From CAZFVY01 sp964522665 (lineage in GTDB: Bacteria; Verrucomicrobiota; Verrucomicrobiia; Limisphaerales; CAZFVY01): a DNA stretch of 64,000 nucleotides. Under the pieces are notes generated by a model. The model made no database searches. It saw only the letters and a list, made by a program, of their open reading frames with translations, and was not told the origin of the DNA. Where the stretch lies: NCBI GenBank assembly GCA_964522665.1, contig CAZFVY010000026.1, forward strand, positions 1 through 64,000, given 5' to 3'. The position numbers and the translations under genes were made by a program. Of the stretch, positions 45,065-52,291 are shown one piece after another. Numbering within the stretch: the first letter of the stretch is position 1; every line of letters starts with the position of its first letter.

Positions 45065-46189
45065 CTACCAGATGGCCGCCGCGAAGAAAAGATGCAAAGA
45101 ACCTTCGCGTGAGCAAATAAAAAAATCCAATATGAGTGACGCACGCGTCCAAAAAGGGGGCTTTGGAGTGCGGTGGCACCCGCCTTCGCGCCGCTTCGGC
45201 GCGGCAAGCGCGCAGCGCGACACTGCTTTGGGCGCCGAAGCCACTGTCAAACACCCGAAGTGGAGCACACGCCCAGCCCGGCGAAAGCGTCGTCGCCGCT
45301 GCGCTCTGCCGCGGCGCTCCACACCACGCGGCAACTTGCGTCCGAGCGTCCCTTGGAGCGCTGCGGCAAGCACAACGCGACACCGCTTTGGGCGCCGAAG
45401 CCACTGTCAAACACTCGAAGTGGAGCACACGCCCCACCCGGCGAAAGCGTCGTCGCCGCTCCGCTCTGCCGACGCACTCCATACCGCGCGGCAACTCGCG
45501 TCCGAGCGCCCCTTGGAGTGCGGTGGCAAGCATAGCACGACACCGCTTTGGGCGCCGAAGCCACCGTCAAACACCCAAACTGGAGCACATGTCCAGCCCG
45601 GCGAAAGGGTCGTCGCCGCTCCGCTCTGCCGCGGCGCTCCACACCGCGCGGCAACTCGCGTCCGAGCGCCCCTTGGAGCGCTGTGGCACCCGCCTTCGCG
45701 CCGCTTCGGCGCGGCAAGCGCGCAGCGCGACACCGCTTTGGGCGCCGAAGCCGCTGTCAAACACCCGACCTGGAGCACACGCCCAACCCGCCGAAAGCGT
45801 CGTCGCCACTGCGCTCTGCCGCGGCGCTCCACACCACGCGGCAACTTGCGTCCGAGCGCCCCTTGGAGTGCGGTGGCAAGCGCAGCGTGACACCGCTTTG
45901 GGCGCCGAAGCCACTGTCAAACACCCGACCTGGAGCACGCGCCCAGCCCGGCGAAAGCGTCGTCACCGCTCCGCGTTGCCGCAGCGCTCCAAGGGGCGCT
46001 CGAAGCGGCGCGAAGACGAGCGCCACCGCGCTCCCGAGTAGCGTGGCTGGCCGGTCGCCTCCTTCCTCTAACGCCTGACTGCGTGTAGCTCGTTGGTTAA
46101 AACACGGGAGGGATTTTCGTCGCCCGCGGTCAATTGCCCCCGCTTTTGAGGTTGTGTTTTTGCGCTCGGGCACGGAGATTGCCATCGCT
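45065..46189. other. Spacer dominated by a tandem repeat array
   Basis: The gap between the AlkZ-like gene and trpB. The array occupies 45163-46030 (listed separately). Outside it, 45065-45160 has an AT-rich patch (gagcaaataaaaaaatcc) that may hold the minus-strand promoter of the AlkZ-like gene, and 46080-46189 leads into trpB. Confidence 0.6.
45163..46030. repeat. Tandem array of 190- and 160-bp units
   Basis: Unit starts (ttggag(c/t)gc...) fall at 45163, 45353, 45513, 45673 and 45863, giving spacings of 190, 160, 160 and 190 bp, then a truncated unit. The longer form carries about 30 extra bases with cgccttcgcgccgcttcgg. All units share ctttgggcgccgaagcc, gtcaaacac, tggagcac and gcgaaag(c/g)gtcgtc. 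The array ends (about 45985-46030) in an inverted copy of the unit start (gcgctccaagg... cgaagcggcgcgaag). By eye units agree at well over 85 per cent. All three forward frames and most reverse frames lack stops over long stretches, so the predicted proteins here are not credible genes. Confidence 0.9.
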
Positions 46190-47392
46190 ATGAACGCGGT
46201 GGACGAGACAACCATGCCCGATGCCCGGGGCCATTTTGGCCCTTACGGCGGACGTTACGTGCCGGAAACCCTGATGTATCCCCTCCAGCAATTGGAGGAG
46301 GAATATCTGAAGGCGCAGATCGACCCCGAGTTTCAACGGGAGTTGAGCTATTACCTCCGCGAATTCGCCGGGCGGCCGACGCCCCTTTACCACGCCGAAC
46401 GCCTCACGCGCGAATTGGGCGGCGCCAAGATTTACCTGAAGCGCGAGGACTTGCTCCACACCGGCGCGCACAAGATCAACAACTGCCTCGGCCAGGTCCT
46501 GCTGGCGCGGCGCATGGGCAAGACTCGCGTCATCGCCGAAACCGGCGCCGGCCAGCACGGCGTCGCCACCGCCACGGTCGCGGCGATGTTCGGCCTCAAA
46601 GCCGTGATCTACATGGGCGCGCACGATTGCGAACGGCAATCGCTCAACGTCTATCGCATGAAAATGCTCGGCGCCGAGGTCGTCCCGGTCAGCGCCGGGC
46701 AAAAGACCCTCAAGGAGGCGATCAACGAGGCGATGCGTGATTGGGTCACGAACCTCCGCGACACCCATTACATCCTCGGCACGGCTTACGGCGCGCATCC
46801 ATACCCGATGATGGTCCGCAATTTCCACCGCGTCATCGGCGACGAAGCCCGCCGGCAGATTCTCGAAAAAGAAGAACGCCTGCCCGACTTTCTGATCGCC
46901 TGCGTCGGCGGCGGTTCGAACGCCATTGGTTTGTTTTACCCGTTCCTCGGCGACGCCAGCGTCCGCATGATTGGCGTCGAAGCCGGCGGCCGCGGCATCG
47001 AGCCGAACCAGCACGCCGCCCGTTTCCAAGGCGGCTCGCTTGGCGTTCTCCAAGGCACCCGCTCCTACATCCTCCAGGATGAGTTCGGCCAAATCCAATT
47101 GACCCACAGCGTCTCCGCCGGCCTCGACTACGCCGCCGTCGGCCCCGAACACGCCTGGCTCCGCGACCAAGGCCGCGCCCAATACTCCTACGCCACCGAC
47201 GACGAAGCCCTCGACGCCTTCCAAAGGCTCGCCAAGCTCGAAGGCATCATCCCCGCCCTTGAATCCGCCCACGCCGTCGCCGAAGCGATCAAGCTGGCCC
47301 CGACCCTCGACCCCGAGCGCCTCCTGATCGTCAACCTCTCCGGCCGTGGCGATAAAGACGTCGCCCAAGCCGCGCAGTTTATTAAGTTGTAA
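46190..47392 (+). CDS. trpB: Tryptophan synthase beta chain TrpB
   Basis: Beta subunit of tryptophan synthase, condensing indole with serine using pyridoxal phosphate; 400 residues from the ATG at 46190. [13 protein letters not shown], the PLP lysine K95 in [23 protein letters not shown] with the catalytic Glu, and [10 protein letters not shown] as the phosphate loop are all intact. It resembles canonical TrpB1, which normally works with TrpA, but no trpA or other trp gene is in the window. The gene is thus isolated, between a repeat array and a MITE-bearing spacer. No leader peptide or TRAP-like element was seen upstream. Confidence 0.96.
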   Translation: MNAVDETTMPDARGHFGPYGGRYVPETLMYPLQQLEEEYLKAQIDPEFQRELSYYLREFAGRPTPLYHAERLTRELGGAKIYLKREDLLHTGAHKINNCLGQVLLARRMGKTRVIAETGAGQHGVATATVAAMFGLKAVIYMGAHDCERQSLNVYRMKMLGAEVVPVSAGQKTLKEAINEAMRDWVTNLRDTHYILGTAYGAHPYPMMVRNFHRVIGDEARRQILEKEERLPDFLIACVGGGSNAIGLFYPFLGDASVRMIGVEAGGRGIEPNQHAARFQGGSLGVLQGTRSYILQDEFGQIQLTHSVSAGLDYAAVGPEHAWLRDQGRAQYSYATDDEALDAFQRLAKLEGIIPALESAHAVAEAIKLAPTLDPERLLIVNLSGRGDKDVAQAAQFIKL

Positions 47393-47870
47393 GGGCGACA
47401 AGACTGGACCCGCGGCGGCGTTGAGCGACCGGCGGCGTTGAACGAGCTGCGGCGGCGAGTAGGCCGTAGCGTGCAGGCAACGTTTGCGGTAATTGTGGGC
47501 GATCGGGCGTGAGGCCCGAATTGCAGTCCCTCAAGGTGGAACCAGAACTGGCGTAGCGCGCGGGACGTGCCGTAGATCGTACATTGAGGTGGGGCGAGGC
47601 ACCCGCCGAGCCGTGGAAAAGCTCAGGCGAGCCGCCGCCGTCCAAACCCAATCACGGCTCGCCCGCCTACGCCTACGCCTCCCGCGCGGTCTGTGGGTCG
47701 TCGCGCCGAAGCGTGAGCGAAGGCGCAGCGGAGCCTCGCCCCACCATCCTGCCTCGGCTTACCACGCTCGTTCGCGGCTCAGAAAGCAGGCTTTTCAAAT
47801 AGTCGCCCACGATGACCCCAATTCCCAACTCATCCTCGCAATACGACCGGCCTCTGGTATATTTAAAAGC
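47393..47870. other. Spacer with a MITE-like element
   Basis: A gene-free gap between trpB and the DUF433 gene. It holds one MITE-like element (47588-47745). Two short near-repeats (ggcggcgttgag/ggcggcgttgaa, near 47412-47440) sit just after the trpB stop. Confidence 0.5.
47588..47745. mobile_element. MITE-like element copy A with 13-bp inverted ends
   Basis: Ends ggtggggcgaggc and gcctcgccccacc are perfect inverted repeats 158 bp apart outer to outer. The interior includes tcacggctcgcccgcctacgc and gcgcggtctg blocks shared with copies C and D at 49.8 and 50.5 kb. No target-site duplication is obvious. No coding content. Confidence 0.65.
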
Positions 47871-48092
47871 ATGAAGCGAGACGGCCTCGACGGTATCGTT
47901 CACTCCGACCGGGAAATTATGGGCGGCACGCCCGTATTCGTCGGCACGCGCGTTCCTCTCCAAATCCTGATCGATTACCTCAAGGGCGGTGAATCGATCG
48001 AAGACTTTCTTGACGCCTTCCCGACGGTAAAACGCGAGCAGATCATCGCCGTCATCGAGGCGGCGCAACGGAACATTCTCGAAACCGTGTGA
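47871..48092 (+). CDS. DUF433 antitoxin-like protein
   Basis: Small DUF433 protein of 73 residues from the ATG at 47871. Core motifs I-M-G-G-T-P-V-F-V-G-T-R-V-P and YLKGGESIEDFLDAFPTVK are typical of the family, which is usually an antitoxin-like DNA-binding partner of a PIN-like gene. The downstream gene starts 12 bp later and is exactly such a partner (DUF5615). The two are likely a type II toxin-antitoxin module. Confidence 0.88.
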   Translation: MKRDGLDGIVHSDREIMGGTPVFVGTRVPLQILIDYLKGGESIEDFLDAFPTVKREQIIAVIEAAQRNILETV

Positions 48093-48104
48093 GACGAGCG
48101 AGCC

Positions 48105-48425
48105 GTGCGCATTCTCATTGACGAATGCCTCAACTGGCGGCTGGCCCCCGCGCTGACTGGGCATTACGCCGTATCGGTGCATAAATTGGGTTGGAGCGGG
48201 ATTAAAAACGGGGAACTACTGGCGAGGGCCGAGCGGGAGTTTGATCTATTTGTGACCGGCGACCTTAATCTAAGTTTTCAACAGCACGTTGCGAAATTCA
48301 AGATCGCGGTAATCGTGCTTCACGCTAACGGCACGCAACTTCACCATACGCTCGCACTAGTCCCGAAGGTGTTGGCGTTGCTCCCGACCCTCAAGCCCGG
48401 CCAAGTCGTTGACGTCTATCCGTGA
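48105..48425 (+). CDS. DUF5615 PIN-like toxin
   Basis: PIN-like protein of 106 residues with a GTG start at 48105. The N-terminal strand M-R-I-L-I-D-E-C-L-N carries the first acidic pair of the PIN fold, and F-V-T-G-D-L-N-L-S carries the second (TGD). This is the standard length and layout of DUF5615 proteins, predicted nucleases paired with DUF433. Co-directional 12-bp spacing with DUF433 supports a toxin-antitoxin unit. RNase activity has not been shown for most of this family. Confidence 0.85.
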   Translation: MRILIDECLNWRLAPALTGHYAVSVHKLGWSGIKNGELLARAEREFDLFVTGDLNLSFQQHVAKFKIAVIVLHANGTQLHHTLALVPKVLALLPTLKPGQVVDVYP

Positions 48426-48508
48426 GCGACGGATGAGACGCAGCGGGCACACGCGTTTCGGAGCAACTCCGTTGATGTCGAGGCCGGCTGGCTTTGAACT
48501 TGCGAATT

Positions 48509-48946
48509 TCAGCCCTGATTGAGCTTTACGCGAGGTCCAAGCGTCACCAAATATTCAGGCGTCAGACCACGAATGCGCTCCCATGTCGAGCGTAGCTCTG
48601 CCGGAAGACTCGGGGCGAGCAATCGAAATGGCAATCGCTTAAACCCGGTAACCGTCTCTGAGCCGTAACGGTAGCCGTCCAAATCAATCCACGCGCCGCC
48701 ACAGAGAGAGTAGGGAACATCTGGGAAAAAATGGTCATAGCGCTGCCCGTGCTCATCCTCTTCCATCCATAACTCTATCCACCAATTCAGCTGTCGATAC
48801 AGATCGAGACGACGCGTGGGATATCGACTAACCCCAGTCGTCCGGCGTTCGAATCCCGACTCGCGGCAAAATTGAGCGAGATACGGGTCGATGGCACGAA
48901 GATGCTCACCTAGTCGGTCGTATGTTTCTAGGCTATCCAGCGGCAT
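48509..48946 (-). CDS. Hypothetical protein
   Basis: A 145-residue protein, acidic and rich in Trp/Tyr (WWIELWMEEDEHG, DHFFPDVPYSLCGGAW). No signal peptide, membrane segment or known motif is seen. Codon use looks natural and the start ATG (48946) is clear. It lies on the opposite strand to the toxin-antitoxin pair in an accessory zone. Function unknown. Confidence 0.55.
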   Translation of the reverse strand: MPLDSLETYDRLGEHLRAIDPYLAQFCRESGFERRTTGVSRYPTRRLDLYRQLNWWIELWMEEDEHGQRYDHFFPDVPYSLCGGAWIDLDGYRYGSETVTGFKRLPFRLLAPSLPAELRSTWERIRGLTPEYLVTLGPRVKLNQG

Positions 48947-49307
48947 TTTTACGCTCGAAATGGTTTGGCTGAATCTTATTAATCAGCGACGGACGCGATG
49001 GAGTCGTGCTGACACTCCCGGCGCCGACCGCAGAGCGAATATGGGCGTTTCGCGGCGATAATCGAGAGTTTTCCATCCTCTCGGAGCGTTGACCTAAAAC
49101 GAGAACAGGTCGTCGCCGTCTTTGAGGCGGGACGACGGATGAGGTAGCTTACGGGAACGCTTGGCGTTATCCCAAGGACCGGAGTCGCTGGGGTCATCAA
49201 TTTGCCGCGGAATCCATGGCCCAATAAAGCCCGTGATCCGCGACCAATCTTTCCGGCCGCGACATGAGCCTATGGACGCAATTCTCCGCTCGATCTAACG
49301 TTTCGCG
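48947..49307. other. Gene-free gap
   Basis: No credible frame. GC-variable sequence between the hypothetical gene and the DUF4288 gene; no repeat or RNA was recognised. Confidence 0.4.
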
Positions 49308-49700
49308 ATGATCGCAGAATCAAACGAACGCTGGTACTGGGCCTGGCTTATTCAGAAAACAGTAGCCAAAGCAAAAGCAAACAACCCATCCGCCCGATGC
49401 GAAGTGTGGAAAAACCTGATCGCGATTCGCGCGTCCGATCCCGCTACGGCCTACGCGAAGGCATATCGTATCGGCCAGAGCGAGGCCGGAGACTGCAAAG
49501 GCACGCTGCGTTACAACGGCGGGCTGGCGATCACGACGTTTTTAGGCATCGGCGATATGGGAATCATCCATGACCAATTGCGCGATGGCGGGGAGATTCT
49601 TTGGCAGTTGAAAAGATGTACCCAATCACGCGCGACGACGCTGGCAATTCCAAAGAGGCAAATATTGGCGCAACTCAGGAAGGAGTTGACGAACTCGTAG
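49308..49700 (+). CDS. Small DUF4288-like protein
   Basis: A 130-residue cytosolic protein that begins with E-R-W-Y-W-A-W-L-I-Q-K, like the opening of DUF4288 proteins, and continues with the S-D-P-A-T-A-Y-A-K-A-Y-R-I-G-Q segment. DUF4288 members are small proteins of unknown role that often lie in accessory regions. The ATG at 49308 is the best start. No partner gene is evident. Confidence 0.6.
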   Translation: MIAESNERWYWAWLIQKTVAKAKANNPSARCEVWKNLIAIRASDPATAYAKAYRIGQSEAGDCKGTLRYNGGLAITTFLGIGDMGIIHDQLRDGGEILWQLKRCTQSRATTLAIPKRQILAQLRKELTNS

Positions 49701-49802
49701 CTAGACCCCAAGACGTTTCGGGCGGTCTGCAACTGCCGGTTCGAGCAGCGTCAATGACGGGCACGGCGACTCGCCCTCCGCCTGGACGCGGACGGGGATA
49801 GT

Positions 49803-49920
49803 TCCAAACGGCCGCTACCGCCCAGAACTTGTCACGGCTGGCCCGCCTTCGCCTGCAGCTCCGGCACGGTCTGAGCTTGGTCGCGCCGAGGCTACAACGG
49901 AGGCCGAGCCTCGCCCCACC
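49803..49920. mobile_element. MITE-like element copy C (partial, one end kept)
   Basis: Ends in gcctcgccccacc at 49908-49920 but has no matching left end. It is about four fifths identical by eye to the reverse complement of copy D over 110 bp (shared ccaaacggcc, gcctacgcc/gccttcgcc, ggtctgagc, ggctaca). Confidence 0.55.
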
Positions 49921-50102
49921 ATAGTCACGCCGTCAAAATGAACTTGGTCGCCAAGTCAGACGCGGCGAACCCCATCTTGGCGGGGCGACGACGCCAGCCG
50001 TCGCGGCGGCCGGGCTGTCTCCGGCGGGGCCCAAAGCGGCGCCGCGCTTCGCTTGTCGCCGCAGTCCATATTCTCGTGACAATCCGAGCGACCGCGATGT
50101 CA

Positions 50103-50205
50103 TGGAGTGCGGCGGCAGAGCGCAGCGCCGACGCCGCTTTCGATTGACCACACGGGCGCCATCGCGCCGTCGGCGCCCAAAGCAGTGTCGTGCTGCGCTT
50201 CCCGC
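50103..50205. repeat. Diverged inverted copy of the 160-bp array unit
   Basis: Read on the other strand it matches the array unit in two blocks: cgacactgctttgggcgcc and a ctctgccgccgcactcca-like segment, with an altered middle. A second fragment (cccaaagcggcgccgcgc, 50029-50046) lies just to the left. Confidence 0.55.
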
Positions 50206-50310
50206 GCGGAGGAACAATTCCAGGAATCGTAGCCGTCCAAAGGCGGCCAGGACTAAACGTTGCCGTGCAACCTCCAATGCGCGCGCTCACGCCAGGAGCA
50301 ACGTTTTGAT

Positions 50311-50469
50311 GGTGGGGCGAGGCTCGAGCCGTGGCAAGCGATGGGTGGCAGCAGCGCGGCAAAACGTTCCGACCTGCGGCAGGGGGAGTCATCAGGCGAG
50401 TCAGGGATAACTTCCGAAAAGTAGTGGCTGCCAAGACCCATTCACGGCTCGGCCGAGCCTCGCCCCACC
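50311..50469. mobile_element. MITE-like element copy B
   Basis: Ends ggtggggcgaggc (50311-50323) and gcctcgccccacc (50457-50469) are perfect 13-bp inverted repeats at 159 bp, nearly the same size as copy A. The inversion extends inwards with gaps (ctcgagccgtg against cacggctcg). The middle differs from copy A. Confidence 0.65.
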
Positions 50470-50514
50470 GGGAGGTGACGGCGCGCGACGCTCGCGGCGG
50501 GGAAGTGCCATGGT

Positions 50515-50627
50515 GGTGGGGCGAGGCTCGACTCCGCTGTAGCCTTGCCGCGCGACCACGCTCAGACCGCGCCGGAGCCATAGGCGTAGGGGGGCGAGCC
50601 GTGGATAGGCTCCAAACGGCCGCGCTT
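50515..50627. mobile_element. MITE-like element copy D (partial, one end kept)
   Basis: Starts with ggtggggcgaggc at 50515-50527 and runs opposite to copy C, to which it is homologous. Between C and D lie copy B and the array fragment. Confidence 0.55.
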
Positions 50628-50722
50628 GAGATCCCTCGCGAAATGTTATCTCAACCCCTCACCAATTCGCTTCACCCCTTTTCCGATTCACATTCGCGAA
50701 CGTTTCGGATTAAGTTCACGCC

Positions 50723-51766
50723 ATGAATTCCACTTCGCGCTCCGCCTGCCCCGCGACCCCGTCCACGCCTGATCGTTCGCCCTGCCCTGGCCATGCCACC
50801 CAAACCGCGCGGCGCGAATTTCACAGCGCCACGTCACCATCGCGCGGACACTGGCGAAACGCTGTCGTCCTCCTCTCCCTGCTCGTCGCGTCGAGCGCCT
50901 TCACCGCGCGCCTCTGCGCCGCGCCGTCCGAACCGATCCTGCTCTGGCCGCAAGGCGCTCCGGGCGGCGACGCCGGCGTCGGCGAAGAGCACGACACCAC
51001 GAAACCGACTGACAACCTCATCTCCGGCAAACCGGTCATCCGCCTCGGCAATGTCACCAAGCCGACGATCACCGTGTATCGCGCGCCCCAGGACCTCGAC
51101 ACCGGAACCGCCGTGGTCGTTTGTCCCGGCGGCGGCTACAGCATTCTGGCGATGGACCTCGAGGGCACCGAGATTTGCGAATGGTTGAACTCGATCGGCG
51201 TGACCGGCGTGTTGCTCAAGTACCGCGTGCCCGCCCGGCGCGACACGACACGCCGCGACGCCCCGCTCCAGGACGCGCAGCGCGCGCTGGGCCTCGTCCG
51301 GCAGCGCGCGTCGGAGTGGGGTTTGAATCCGAACCACATCGGCATCCTCGGCTTCTCCGCCGGCGCTCACCTATCCGCCAACGTGAGCAACAATTACGAA
51401 AAACGCGCCTATCCCCCGCTCGACGCCGCCGACGAGCAGAATTGCCGCCCGGACTTCACGCTCTTAATCTATCCCGGCGGCCTCACCGTCAAAAGCGACG
51501 GCGACAAGCTCCCGCCCGAATTGACGGTCAGCGCCCACACGCCGCCGACCTTCCTGGTGCAGACCGAAGACGATTTCGCCCGCGTCGAGTGCAGTCTTTA
51601 CTACTATATCGCCCTGAAAAACGCGAAAGTCCCCGCGGAGATGCATCTCTACGCCACCGGCGGCCACGGTTACGGACTGCGCCCCTCCCCGCACAACGTC
51701 ACCACCTGGCCCCAACGCGCCGGCCAATGGTTGGGAGAGTTGGGCATGTTGGAACACAAACGGTGA
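50723..51766 (+). CDS. Secreted alpha/beta hydrolase (carbohydrate acetylesterase-like)
   Basis: Exported alpha/beta hydrolase of 347 residues. A long n-region precedes a hydrophobic core (VVLLSLLVASSAFTARLCAA) as export signal. The mature domain starts SEPILLWPQGAPG; the oxyanion segment CPGGGY, nucleophile S212 in G-F-S-A-G-A-H, acid near T-E-D-D-F and H in GGHGYGL form a complete triad. This is the pattern of BD-FAE/Axe-type esterases acting on acetylated plant sugars. A downstream ParD gene is convergent. Substrate is inferred only. Confidence 0.85.
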   Translation: MNSTSRSACPATPSTPDRSPCPGHATQTARREFHSATSPSRGHWRNAVVLLSLLVASSAFTARLCAAPSEPILLWPQGAPGGDAGVGEEHDTTKPTDNLISGKPVIRLGNVTKPTITVYRAPQDLDTGTAVVVCPGGGYSILAMDLEGTEICEWLNSIGVTGVLLKYRVPARRDTTRRDAPLQDAQRALGLVRQRASEWGLNPNHIGILGFSAGAHLSANVSNNYEKRAYPPLDAADEQNCRPDFTLLIYPGGLTVKSDGDKLPPELTVSAHTPPTFLVQTEDDFARVECSLYYYIALKNAKVPAEMHLYATGGHGYGLRPSPHNVTTWPQRAGQWLGELGMLEHKR

Positions 51767-51774
51767 CGAGGGCC

Positions 51775-52053
51775 TCACGCATGTTGTTTCTTCCGCCGGG
51801 TCACGCTGATCCGGCGAAGTTCCGTTTCGACCGCCCGAGCTGGCGCCAGCGCGCCGCGATCAAGGGCGTCAACTCCTTCAACTAGCTTGGCTTCAAGCTC
51901 TTCACGCGAGGAAAATGAAAACTGCTTTCTTTGGTCTTCGCGTTCAAGCAAGCGCAAACTTTCGCGAATCACCTCACTGGCGGAACGGTAACGACCGCTC
52001 TTCACCTTCCGGGAAACGAAGGTTTCGAGTTCTTTGGTGAGCGACACGTTCAT
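51775..52053 (-). CDS. ParD-family antitoxin (orphan)
   Basis: Ribbon-helix-helix antitoxin of 92 residues from the ATG at 52051-52053. M-N-V-S-L-T-K-E-L-E is the DNA-contacting strand, and SGRYRSASEVIRESLRLLE is the classic ParD helix pair. The typical ParE toxin gene should follow, but the next sequence downstream is the end of the convergent esterase, so the antitoxin has no partner in reach. It may regulate a distant ParE or be a remnant. Confidence 0.82.
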   Translation of the reverse strand: MNVSLTKELETFVSRKVKSGRYRSASEVIRESLRLLEREDQRKQFSFSSREELEAKLVEGVDALDRGALAPARAVETELRRISVTRRKKQHA

Positions 52054-52291
52054 AGGCGTGCTTTTGATTCTCAATAGTTAGCTGAAACTCGATTCTGCAA
52101 ATATGGCAAAGACTAGCAATCATTGCTATAAAACTTAACGCGTCCCGAGAGATGACGAAAGCCCGCGCTGACAAGTTGTCAGACAGGACGTTGGCCGCCC
52201 GCCGGCGAAAAAATCTTGTCACCGGTTCGGGCTTTTCGGGCACTTAACGGTGATGCATGATGCGTTTTGCCTGACATCCCGTTAAAAGACC

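Larger units (their letters stand above)
49701..50722. other. Repeat-rich gene-free spacer of about 1 kb
   Basis: The spacer holds MITE-like copies B, C and D and a diverged inverted fragment of the 45-46 kb array. The predicted frames here are all shadows of these repeats. AT-rich 50640-50715 probably contains the promoter of the esterase gene. Confidence 0.6.

Noticed and set aside
45009..45890. Plus-strand 293-residue repetitive protein
   Set aside because: It reads the tandem array, where several frames on both strands are open and the reading shifts with unit length; no start signal or conserved residue pattern beyond the DNA repeat.
48979..49224. Minus-strand 81-residue frame
   Set aside because: No family motif and no supporting start signal; likely chance.
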